From the NCBI GenBank assembly GCA_031769625.1, contig JAUIMM010000017.1, positions 2,408,501 through 2,472,500 of the forward strand: DNA of 64,000 nt, given 5' to 3'. The position numbers and the translations under genes are program-made. Source of the stretch: Taudactylus pleione. Its lineage: Eukaryota > Chordata > Amphibia > Anura > Myobatrachidae. Positions within the stretch are counted from its first letter, which is position 1. The number at the start of each line of letters is the position of its first letter. Of this stretch, positions 54,856 to 64,000 are shown in pieces. The notes beneath the pieces were generated by a model. The model had not been told where the DNA came from, ran no database searches, and was given only the letters and a program-made list of their open reading frames with translations.

Positions 54856-56293
54856 CAGAGCCGTAAATAGACATATGTGTGCCCTGTTCCAGTAAGCGCA
54901 TTGGCACCCCTCCCCCAATACTTTAAATAGGGCTGTGGTCTCAAGGGGAAGGTAAGGGCATGACTATACAATAGTAGCCACAAAATTAAAATTACACCAC
55001 ACAGTAGTGCCCATTATTCACGTTACGCTACACAGTATAACCCCTATTACATGTTACACCACACAATAGAGCCCCTTATTCACATTACGCCACACAAACA
55101 GTAGTTCTCCTTATACACATTATGCCACACACTAGTGCCCCTTACACATTATGCCACACAGTAATGCTCCTTATACATTATGTCACACAGTAATGCCCCT
55201 TGCAGTTACAGGGAACAGGGATATCACATTTGCATTGGGGACAGTTACAAGGTGCAGGGGGGGTAGTTACAGGATGTGGGGTTGCAGTTGCATGGGTGCA
55301 CTTATAGCGTGTAGTAGTACAGTTGCATGAGGTGTAGGGGAGTCACTTGCATTGTTGGCAGTTACACGGTACAGGGTGCCGAGGTGGGAGATACAGGGTC
55401 TGGGGGTGGAAGGTATAGTTTGTTGGGGAGTGCAGTTATAGTGTGCAGGGATGTCACTTGCATGAGGGCAATTACAGGGTGCAGGGGTGTCACTTGCATA
55501 AGGGGTAGTTACAGGGTATAGGGGTGCAGTTACAGTGTACAGTGAAGACAGTTGCAGGGTTGGGGTGCAGTCCCAGGGGGGTATGGTTACAGGGTGCAAG
55601 TTACAGGGTGCCACTTACATGGGATGCAGTTACAGGGTGAAGGGGGGCAGTTATAGGGTGTTGGGGTTTCAGTTGCAGGGGGGTCAGTTACAATGTGCAG
55701 GGGTGGGAGGTCCAAGGGTGGTAGCAAGAGGGTGCAGAGGTGGAAGGTGCATGTTGCAGGGGTGGAAGGATTGGGGGGAATCTATGTGCAACCATGCACT
55801 AACCCCATTTTTCCACTCCTACCTGCTGCTTCACTATATATTGACTTTGGCTATTCTTACTTACCAATGCCGAGATGCTGCAGCTGCTGTAAATGGAGGA
55901 AACAGGAGAGAAGAGACTGTATATAGAGGAGCTGGAGATGAGGTATCTGAGTGGTGAACAGAGCACAGAGCTTTGTCTCACGAGAGGGGACTGACCTGAG
56001 CTGCTCTGCGCAGCAGGCTGCTGACAGGCGCTGACAGACTACCAGTGCCTGTCATACAAGAATGGAATGAAGCGCGACTGGGGGCATTCAACCCCACAGT
56101 CTGGCCGGCCTTGCGGGTAACATCCAATCCGCCACTGTCAGTGAGAAGTGAATGAGCCGCCAGGCGCAATGCAAGTTACAACATTATACAGTGCACTTGG
56201 TGAATGCACCTAGCGTAGGTGTCCGGTTCTGCCCTCAGAGCATCCTGAGCTCTGTGCAGCGGCACCAGCTGCACTGTCCTAGTTTCGGCCCTG
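54856..56293. mobile_element. Non-autonomous hAT element, 1.4 kb, 7 of 8 target bases duplicated
   Basis: Ends CAGAGCCGTAAATAGACA and (inverse) CAGGGCCGAAACTAGGACA. Flanks CTGGCAAT (54848-54855) and CTGGCTAT (56294-56301). The left part holds repeats of CACATTATGCCACACA; the centre is a minisatellite. No transposase. Confidence 0.88.
55200..55770. repeat. Minisatellite of GTTACAGGGTGCAGGGG type
   Basis: Units of roughly 25-40 bases with the core TTACAGGGTGCAGGGGTG and variants, lying inside the 54856-56293 hAT element. Frames read through it on either strand are repeat by-products. Confidence 0.8.
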
Positions 56294-56312
56294 CTGGCTA
56301 TGCTGCCTAAGA

Positions 56313-56741
56313 CAGGGCCGGCTCCAGGGGTCGGAGCACCCTGTAGTGGCTCTGAACAGGGCACCCATACATCGTGAGGCTGCGCCACTTAAAATGGGGG
56401 CGTGGCCTAATTACCATAGGCCAAGCCCTCTACATGACGTTATTTGTAAGCATGCCCGCATGGCACGCCTCCAAATAAAGTCAGGCTGGGGGGAGCCTCA
56501 CTAGCTGGGCTTCCCCCAGCCCTCTCCCATCACTGAATGGATGCCGCGTGCACACGATCAGCATCCATTCAGACTTTGGCGTTTGGCACCGCCGCACAGC
56601 TGCTGCGGTGGGGATCCCCAACCTCCTGATTTGACCACCCACAGGCCACTTCCCAAATCGGGATGTTGGGGAGGGGTGCATCCTCTATGGGTGGCACCCC
56701 TGTGTGACCGCTCTGGTCAAACACACCTAGAGCCGGCCCTG
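56313..56741. mobile_element. hAT MITE, 6 of 8 target bases duplicated
   Basis: Ends CAGGGCCGGCTCCAGG and (inverse) CAGGGCCGGCTCTAGG. Flanks GCCTAAGA (56305-56312) and GCCTAGGG (56742-56749). Only 19 bases from the end of the 54856 element. Confidence 0.85.
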
Positions 56742-56817
56742 GCCTAGGGTTCTCTTTCTCATACAAAGCACTATGAACAAGAATATAGCTAGTGACTGTT
56801 CTTTCAGACAGGACAAA

Positions 56818-57299
56818 GGCCCTCATTCAGAGCCGTACGCTCTGAGCAGAGCGCACACTCTGAATGAGGGCCGGCCTCCATGAAAATGGAGCGTCCTTCT
56901 GGACGCTCGTATAGCTGTGGGTCACCACCCACAGGCTATACGAGCGTGCATTTTGATGGCCTTGCGACCATCGCGACCATTGAAATTGCGAGCCGGAGCC
57001 TGCGGTTGAGGTTTTCAACCGCAAGCTCTGGAGTGATTTTGGCTCTATCAGAGCCAAAATCACTCCCACTGACATCACTAGTGATGTCAGTGGGCCGGCT
57101 TCTGACGGGAGGCGTTCCCGTGGGAACGCCCCCGTCAAGGAGGCACGCCCCCGGCACGCCAACCGAAGGGGGCGTGCTGTCAATCAACATCGACAGCACG
57201 CCCCCTTTGATCAGACACAACGAGCGAAGGACCCTCCGTCGTGCGCATGCTCAGTCCATAACATCGACAGCCGCTCGCGAGTGGGTCTGAATCAGGCCC
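56818..57299 (-). mobile_element. Hairpin-chain MITE, copy D
   Basis: 482 bp, AAA on both sides (56815-56817 and 57300-57302). Same orientation as copy B. It keeps the AGTGATTTTGGCTCT stem (about 57030-57066), the TGACATCACTAGTGATGTCA palindrome (57068-57093) and the AGGGGGCGTGCTGTC / GACAGCACGCCCCCT pair (about 57165-57207). The hairpin nearest its right end has been shortened relative to copy B. Confidence 0.87.
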
Positions 57300-57409
57300 A
57301 AAGTCCTGACTCCCTACTGTAGGTAATCTCAAAATAAATAAGACAATTGGCAGACAGTCTCCACCAGTTCTTGCAGCTTTCAATATGTGTTGCTGCTTTA
57401 GTCTTAAGC

Positions 57410-57610
57410 TGGGTACACACTGGCGATGTATGTATCCAGTGATACGACATCCGACTGCACAATATATCGGGTGGGCGGTACACACTGCACAATACGGTGA
57501 CCACCCACCCAATACTGTATGTCGGGCACTGGCTCCGTCCACTATGCCTGATGGACGACCCGCGGGAGCGTGCATGGTCACGCAAAATGGGCACACCTGA
57601 CCGATGTGGA
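57410..57610. mobile_element. MITE fragment
   Basis: Starts GCTGGGTACACACTGGCGAT and contains CGGTACACACTGCACAATA; no inverse end was found downstream. Low-information remnant. Confidence 0.4.
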
Positions 57611-57779
57611 CGATATGTCGGCTCAATACGCAACTGCTTGGCTGGATTCTGTAAAGTTGGAGGCCGGTATGGAAAATAAATAATATACTGCAGGTACTTT
57701 TTCTGCTGGAAAACCAAACAACAAGTAAGAACTCTAGCCATCTCTACGCCAACTGTCTCTGACATTTAGTCAATAGCAC

Positions 57780-58849
57780 CCACATTAAATAAATATGACT
57801 GTTTCCATGCAACCAGCACAGGTATTAGATCAATATTTATATTTAATAAATAGGATCCCCCCCAACCTGTTAAATCCATAGCAACAACATTAATAAATAT
57901 ATGTCCTTCCAGCGAACCAGCCCTAAAATAAGATTAACAGATTTCACATAAGCTTATTTTCTCTAATGAGCTCACACTTTTAATAGAGACTCTATATTGC
58001 ATTATTAGTCCATACAGTATTAATGACCTACACATAGCTCACATTACCTGAGTGCCTCCTACCCTCAACTCTCTCTTCACACACACTGTTACCCGAGACA
58101 CTCACTTGCTTCTTTGTGGTCTGTCTGCCACTCTGCTATTCCATCACAGTGATAAAGGGAGTGTCACAGATCAGTTTGTCTCTGAGCAAGTTCCAACTTC
58201 CATACATTGATGGCAGCCACACAACAGGGCAATTTTTTTTTGTAGTTGCTGCTGACCACTGACAATGCAGTGGTCACCTCTGGTGCCATGAAAAGGCAGG
58301 AGAGTGGGCAGGCCCACACACAGAAGAGAGGAGTGGATAAGCCCTTGGCTGATGCTTAGAACCGAAAATAAGGTGGCTTGTCCTAGGCAGGGGCCAAACA
58401 CCAGGAAGAACACTTATGCCATGTTCTGTCACAATAATTCCAGGCCATTCATATCTGGATGCCAGGTACCCAATTCTTTCATCTGTTCATTTATAGATTA
58501 ATGGAAATGGACAAGAATAGTAAATAATTACTCAGAAGGCCTTCCGTGAAAACTCCTGGCGAGGTTTATAGCCAATCTGTCTTGGATTGTAAATTCAGAA
58601 ATATTATTGACTTATAAAATGTATATACAATGTACGCTCAGAACTCTATCACAATTGACAGACATTCCATTCACCCATGGTTAATTGAAGTAAGGAATGG
58701 TTGGGTCTAATTCTGGGAACATAACTAGAATGTCCTCCAACATAAACTGATTTGTAGCAGCGATTCATTTACAAATATGCTCACACTGAGGATTCCCTCT
58801 CAGAGTGAGTAACAGGTAGTTAGCGTTTGGGGAAGGAAATGGGGGTGGC
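57780..58849. other. Unassigned sequence
   Basis: No gene, array or terminal repeat was recognised. Confidence 0.4.
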
Positions 58850-59185
58850 TAGAGAAATGCAGGCATCTTAGGACCGTTTACACACTGTTTTCTGGGCGTG
58901 CATAAATAAGCCATTGTGTCCTTGCTCGCAGCAGGAAATCCTCTGCGTGTCTGGAGACCCATGTGTCTTCGGCAGCTTAGACTTATTCAGCAGGCTGATG
59001 GCCGCCTGATCTGCGTGCAATATTTTGATGTTTCTGGTTTTGTGTGAGCGCGGCGGATGTGAGATGCTATCAGTGGGCGTCTCTAAGCCCTGGTCAGCAG
59101 GTGAGTCAATAGCATATTTTCGCAATTGCGATTCGTGAGAGATTGAAGCTGCGATGGCATTTGCATCCATCTCTGAATCAGGCCC
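58850..59185. mobile_element. Fragment ending in a GGGCCTGATTCAGAG terminal repeat
   Basis: CTCTGAATCAGGCCC at 59171-59185 is the right-end signature of the 8915/22455 group; the left end is not present. The left border is a guess. A 118-codon minus-strand frame at 58868-59224 falls in it and has no recognisable domain. Confidence 0.4.
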
Positions 59186-60502
59186 AGTACTGCTTGTAGG
59201 CTGTGACCACTTTAGTAGTAACATACTATGGAAGATAAATAGTATTTATGTTCTCAAATGAACGTTTGTTATTGCTTTTAATATTTGCTTATTAAGAAAT
59301 TTTTTTATTAGTTTGGGAATGGAGTAAGCAGACAATCAATTTCTATAAAACTATAATTTGTTTTGTTAATGTTGCAAGATGTATTTTCATATTGAGTCAA
59401 CTTGTATTTTACACTTAGTGACCATATAATGTCGCTAAATTACAGCTGGGCACAGGGGGCTAGTAGTTGTCAGGGTGCAGACTCTCATCTACAGTAGACT
59501 GACAATCCATGTGCACACTGCTATAGTTATTGTAATAATCATTTTATGAGAGTATCCGCATTACCGACTACATGATTTCTTTACTTGTTAAAACAAATTT
59601 TTAGTGCTTCCTAAGTCATTACCAGGCAGAATTCCCATAAAACTAACATGACAATAAATGTGCTTGTCAATTTTAGTGCCATTGAAAGTGGAGTCTTTAA
59701 GTAAGAAGATTTTAAAAGGGTATATGCAAATGTGACTATTTGCAAAGCGCCTCACTGTGCTACACAATTTGCATAGATGTACAAATACAATAGATGTACA
59801 GCTGTGTTGAGCATATACAGTACAGTACGCTCTTCTATGCTAGGCGCAGTGAAGCACATACATTATGCGCTGGACTGTGCAAAATATGTATTTGTAACCC
59901 TGCTGGTGTGCACAACGTTCAGCAGTATATTCAGCTGCAGGTGTATGACACTGGCCGGCCTCCTGGAGTGATGGCTCATGTACAGCACAGTAAAGGAATG
60001 CAGACACAAGGTACGCATGCCCATTAGATACCTGCATTAGGTTACATCTTTCCAATATGTTACTTACCAAGAGTCAGTTATGTGCCTACACAAGGTGGGC
60101 ACAGTTATCAAGTTGCTGATAAATGATGCCAATTTGCTCTGGACACATCTATAATATGCTAGGTTTAATGTTACAAATATGTCAAGATGCATGTTAGTCA
60201 AATGCAGAGCTGGAAATGCAATATGCTAATAGCCAAACCCCCTTTCTCTATTATCTGCGTTGGGAGAAATAAGGATTGGTACAGTAGTAAAATTTGCTGT
60301 CACTACTTAGCTTATATAGTAGATACAGCACTGTCTCTCCTCGGAGATAAGTTGCTGTATGTCATCTACCACTCTTTTCTTTATAGTGTTATTCCCACTA
60401 GTATCCCATCCCTCAGCTACATGAGATGGGTTCTTGTTGTGGCAATTCTGTGTATTCTGTATTTCTATAATTACACAAGGCCCGGCTTTGAAGCCTATTT
60501 TC
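59186..60502. other. Unassigned AT-rich sequence
   Basis: No gene, array or terminal repeat was recognised. A 110-codon plus-strand frame at 60187-60519 has hydrophobic runs but no family resemblance. Confidence 0.4.
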
Positions 60503-60980
60503 CTAGATGCTCCTTTTAATTAGTGTCTCATTTCTACTCTAATGCATTCCCCGTCTATCTTTCCACTTCCTTTCATTATTCTCTAACAAACAGTTTGCAG
60601 GTACAGTATTGATTTGTTCATAATAAGGAATCAAATAAATCACATTTAGGATTATGCCTGCTTTATACATATAAGATGCTTACCTCTATCCTGTCTATAT
60701 AAACCAGGGCCAACATGTTATACAGTAGGCTCAGACTTGTTGGTCCCAGCATGATTCTGACAATATACTGTAACAATTAGATTTAAATCAACAATTAGTT
60801 TTAAGGCACAAACAACCTGTTTTTGCCTTAAAACTTATTGCAGCTTTAAATCTTGTGGCTATATGCCCGTAATTACCCCGTGACCAGCAAATCAGAGCCT
60901 ATTACATTTGTGCCATGTGTCCACCCTAATCTGTTTCCACCATATAATACTTTTTTTTACAAATCCAAATGGAAAGGCTT
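60503..60980. repeat. Duplicated block, copy 2 (pairs with 52836-53272)
   Basis: Matches copy 1 end to end with small indels, including an inner MITE-like unit at 60706-60914 that has gained about 40 bases (an extra AACAATTAGATTTAAATC and CAAACAACCTGTTTTTG). Confidence 0.8.
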
Positions 60981-61859
60981 GTAAAGAGCTCTTGTTGTCA
61001 GTTATGTGTATTCTTCTGTTTGCTCTGTTTAACTTCATCTAATTTTTGAGGGTTTCCATCCCAAATTGCCTTTCATTTTAGCTGAAATCATTTTGTCATC
61101 CCCATTATGTTGCTCACGGTGTTTTAAAAGCAAAGACCTCTATATCTTTCCTCAAGGTGCTAAGAAAACATGCCAAGGGCACATCCAGGGTTAGAAGCTG
61201 ATGGCATGTGAGAATATCAATAGGGTCTGAAGTAGGGGTGTGCACCGGCCACTTTTCGTGTTTTGGATCTGGATCCTTCTTCGTGTTTTGGATCTGGATT
61301 GGTTTTGCCAAAACCACCCTTCCGTGTTTTGGGTTCTGGGTTTTGTGTTTTGGATCTGTATTTTTTTGAAAAAAAGCATAAAAACAGCTAAAATCACAGA
61401 ATTTGTAGGTTTTTCTGCTCTTATGCTATTATTAACCTCAATAACCTTAATTTCCACTCATTTCCAGTCTATTCTGAACACCTCACACCTCACAATAGTG
61501 TTTTTATGTCCAAAAGGTTGCACCGAGGTAGCTGGATGACTATGCTAAGCGACACGAGTGGGCGGCACAAACACGTGACCCATCTAGGCGTGAAACTGCA
61601 GTGGCAGACAGGATGGCAGTTTGAAAAACTAGGCCCCAAACTGTACATAATGCAAAGAAAAAAAAGAGGTGCAAGATGGAATTGTCCTTGGGCCCTCCCA
61701 CCCACCCTTATGTTGTATAAACAGGACATACACACTTTAACAAACCAATCATTTCAGCGCCAGGGTCTGCCACACAACTGTGGCTGAAATGATTGGTTCG
61801 TTTGGGCCCCCACAAAACAAGCTGGCAATTAATCTGTCCCTGCACAAACTGGCTCTACG

Positions 61860-62248
61860 GAGGCAAGATGTCATCCTCATCCTCCTCATCCACCGATTCC
61901 TCACCCTCTTCAGTGTGTACATCCTCATCCTCACAGAGTATTAATTAGTCCCCGCTGGAACCACAGGTCCCTCTGTACGTTCTGGAGGCTGGTCTCCCTG
62001 GAAGAGTTGATAATTAATTTTGTGAACATCATCTTCTCCACATTTTGTGGAAGCAACCTCCTACGCCTTTCGCTGACAAGGTTCCCAGGCTGCACTAAAC
62101 ACTCTTTCGGAGTACACACTGGAGGGGGGGCAACTCAGTTAAAATAGAGCCAGTTTGTACAGGGACCTCCAAATTGCTTCTTTTTCCTGCCAGTACAGGT
62201 ACGGACTGTCTGACATGCCTACTTGGATGCTGTCACCGATGTAATCCT
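61860..62248 (-). pseudogene. hAT transposase C-terminal fragment (second copy)
   Basis: Homologous to 16003-16402 of the first copy. The dimerisation motif survives in part (GNLVSERRRRLLPQNVEKMM) but the preceding SERVFSAA reads out of frame after an inserted base near 62088, and the acidic tail has a deletion near 61940-61960. Coding ends where the array begins at 62249. Confidence 0.85.
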
Positions 62249-64000
62249 TTAACAGACAGACGCACGCTTGTCGCTGCTGCTTTGAGGATGCAAGTGCGGC
62301 TACAGCCCACACAATTCACAAAGACAGAAAAAAAAAGAAGAATATTTTTATTGTTTGTGTAGCGCACTTTGAGGGTGTCACCACCCTTTAACAGACAGAC
62401 GCACGCTTGTCGCTGCTGCTTTGAGGATGCAAGCGCAGCTACAGCCCACACAATTCACAAAGAGAAAAAAGAAGAATATTTTTATTGTTTGTGTAGCACA
62501 CTTTGCGGGTGTCACCACCCTTTAACAGACAGACGCACGCTTGTCGCTGCTGCTTTGAGGATGCAAGTGCGGCTACAGCCCACACAATTCACAAAGACAG
62601 AAAAAAGAAGAAGAATATTTTTATTGTTTGTGTAGCACACTTTGAGGGTGTCACCACCCTGTAACAGACAGACGCACGCTTGTCGCTGCTGCTTTGAGGA
62701 TGAAAGTGCGGCTACATCGCACACAAGTCACAAACACATTAAAAAAATAGTTTTTTATTTTTTGGAGCACTTTGAGAGTTACACCACCCTTTAACAGACA
62801 GACACACGCTTGTCGCTGCTGCTTTGAGGATGCAAGTGCGGCTACAGCCCACACAATTCACAAAGACAGAAAAAAGAACAATATTTTTATTGTTTGTGTA
62901 GCACACTTTGAGGGTGTCACCACCCTTTAACAGACAGACGCACGCTTGTCGCTGCTGCTTTGAGGATGCAAGTGCAGCTACAGCCCACACAATTCACAAA
63001 GACCGAAAAAAGAAGAATATTTTTATTGTTTGTGTAGCACACTTTGAGGGTGTCACCACCCTTTAACAGACAGACGCACGCTTGTCGCTGCTGCTTTGAG
63101 GATGCTAGTGCGGCTACAGCCCACACAATTCACAAAGACAGAAAAAAGAAGAAGAATATTTTTATTGTTTGTGTAGCACACTTTGAGGGTGTCACCACCC
63201 TTTAACAGACAGACGCACGCTTGTCGCTGCTGCTTTGAGGATGCAAGTGCAGCTACATCGCACACAAGTCACAAACACATTTAAAAAATAGTTTTTTATT
63301 TTTTGGAGCACTTTGAGAGTTACACCACCCTTTAACAGACAGACGCACGCTTGTCGCTGCTGCTTTGAGGACAGTATCATATGCAGTGACAGTAGACTTG
63401 TCAGAAATTGTTGGCACGTCCTTCAGTCCGGACCAGATGTCCAAACCAGCCCTTGACTTATGACACAGGCTCACGCTTGGCGCTGCTACTATGTTGATGC
63501 ACGTGCGGCTACATCGCACACAAGTCACAAACACATTAAAAAAATAGTTTTTTATTTTTTGGAGCACTTTGAGGGTTACACCACCCTGTAACAGACAGAC
63601 GCACGCTTGTCGCTGCTGCTTTGAGGATGCAAGTGCGGCTACAGCCCACACAATTCACAAAGACAGAAAAAAGAAGAATATTTTTATTGTTTGTGTAGCA
63701 CACTTTGAGGGTGTCACCACCCTTTAACAAACAGACGCACGCTTGTCGCTGCTGCTTTAAGGATGCAGGTGCGGCTACAGCCCACACATTTCACAAAGAC
63801 CGAAAAAAAAAGAACAATATTTTAATTGTTTGTGTAGCACACTTTGAGGGTGTCACCACCCTTTAACAGACAGACGCACGCTTGTCGCTGCTGCTTTAAG
63901 GATGCAGGTGCGGCTACAGCCCACACATTTCACAAAGACCGAAAAAAAAAGAGCAATATTTTAATTGTTTGTGTAGCACACTTTGAGGGTGTCACCACCC
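62249..64000. repeat. Tandem array of about 139-bp units, second hAT copy
   Basis: CGCACGCTTGTCGCTGCTGC recurs about 12 times (62261, 62400, 62531, 62671, 62803 with one change, 62938, 63074, 63208, 63345, 63599, 63735, 63878), spacing 131-143 apart from the interrupted part. Two unit types alternate: most carry TTTATTGTTTGTGTAGC, a few (near 62745, 63285, 63535) carry TAGTTTTTTATTTTTTGGAG. Units are homologous to the 160-bp units at 19148-20757. Confidence 0.95.
63371..63446 (-). pseudogene. 76-base transposase remnant inside the array
   Basis: Corresponds base for base, with about four changes, to 16424-16499 of the first copy (GLKDLATISDMSTVTAYDTV region). Array units lie on both sides. 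Confidence 0.9.

Larger units (their letters stand above)
61233..64000 (-). mobile_element. Second copy of the large hAT family, internally deleted, cut by window edge
   Basis: It starts TAGGGGTGTGCACCGGCC as at 15375, and 61233-62248 is nearly identical to 15375-16402. Beyond that comes a tandem array interrupted by a 76-base piece of transposase. The array runs to base 64000, so the right end and target duplication are outside. Flank on the left is GTCTGAAG (61225-61232). Confidence 0.92.

Noticed and set aside
55267..55957. Open frames of 115-140 codons on both strands
   Set aside because: They read through a GTTACAGGGTGCAGGGG minisatellite in a hAT element.
62174..63787. Minus- and plus-strand frames with repeated ALASSKQQRQACVCLLK-type peptides
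   Set aside because: They are translations of the 139-bp array, not a protein family.

Overview
The window looks like intergenic, transposon-packed DNA from a vertebrate with a large genome, most probably an anuran amphibian. This is inferred from the mix of repeats: many hAT and Harbinger-type elements, a Penelope-like retroelement with a GIY-YIG endonuclease, an L1-like LINE, a Tc1 element, and a gamma/epsilon-type endogenous retrovirus. No bacterial-style operon, tRNA, rRNA or convincing host gene was found. One exon-like reading frame (25108-25345) is the only candidate for non-transposon coding.

Layout. 1-4330: minus-strand endogenous retrovirus, running off the left edge in RNase H, with gag, protease and reverse transcriptase all broken. 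4330-6850: its leader or LTR neighbourhood, with a cluster of short direct repeats and two hAT MITE insertions. 8.2-14.3 kb: MITEs nested in one another, including two copies of an element built almost wholly of consecutive hairpins. 15.0-21.3 kb: a complete but mutated hAT transposon of 5.9 kb with perfect 8-bp target duplications, a BED-type transposase pseudogene and a 160-bp tandem array upstream of that gene. 22.4-26.5 kb: more MITEs, a telomere-like minisatellite element and a LINE-tail-like repeat. 28.1-30.6 kb: a Harbinger-like MITE split by a 2.1-kb hAT element, which itself holds a Penelope terminal fragment with a hammerhead-type ribozyme core. 30.7-35.2 kb: a decayed Penelope-like element, minus strand, split by another copy of the same MITE. 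36.5-45.4 kb: foldback elements, a third hairpin-chain copy, a Tc1 element seated in a TA microsatellite. 48.0-49.9 kb: a 5'-truncated LINE with target duplication. 51.6-57.6 kb: hAT MITEs and a fourth hairpin-chain copy. 61.2-64.0 kb: a second copy of the large hAT family, with most of the transposase gone and a diverged tandem array lying inside what is left; it runs off the right edge.

None of the coding elements seen here is intact, so nothing in the window is likely to move by its own proteins. The points most worth a second look are the hairpin-chain MITE family, the array-bearing hAT family, and the two hammerhead-type folds in Penelope sequence.
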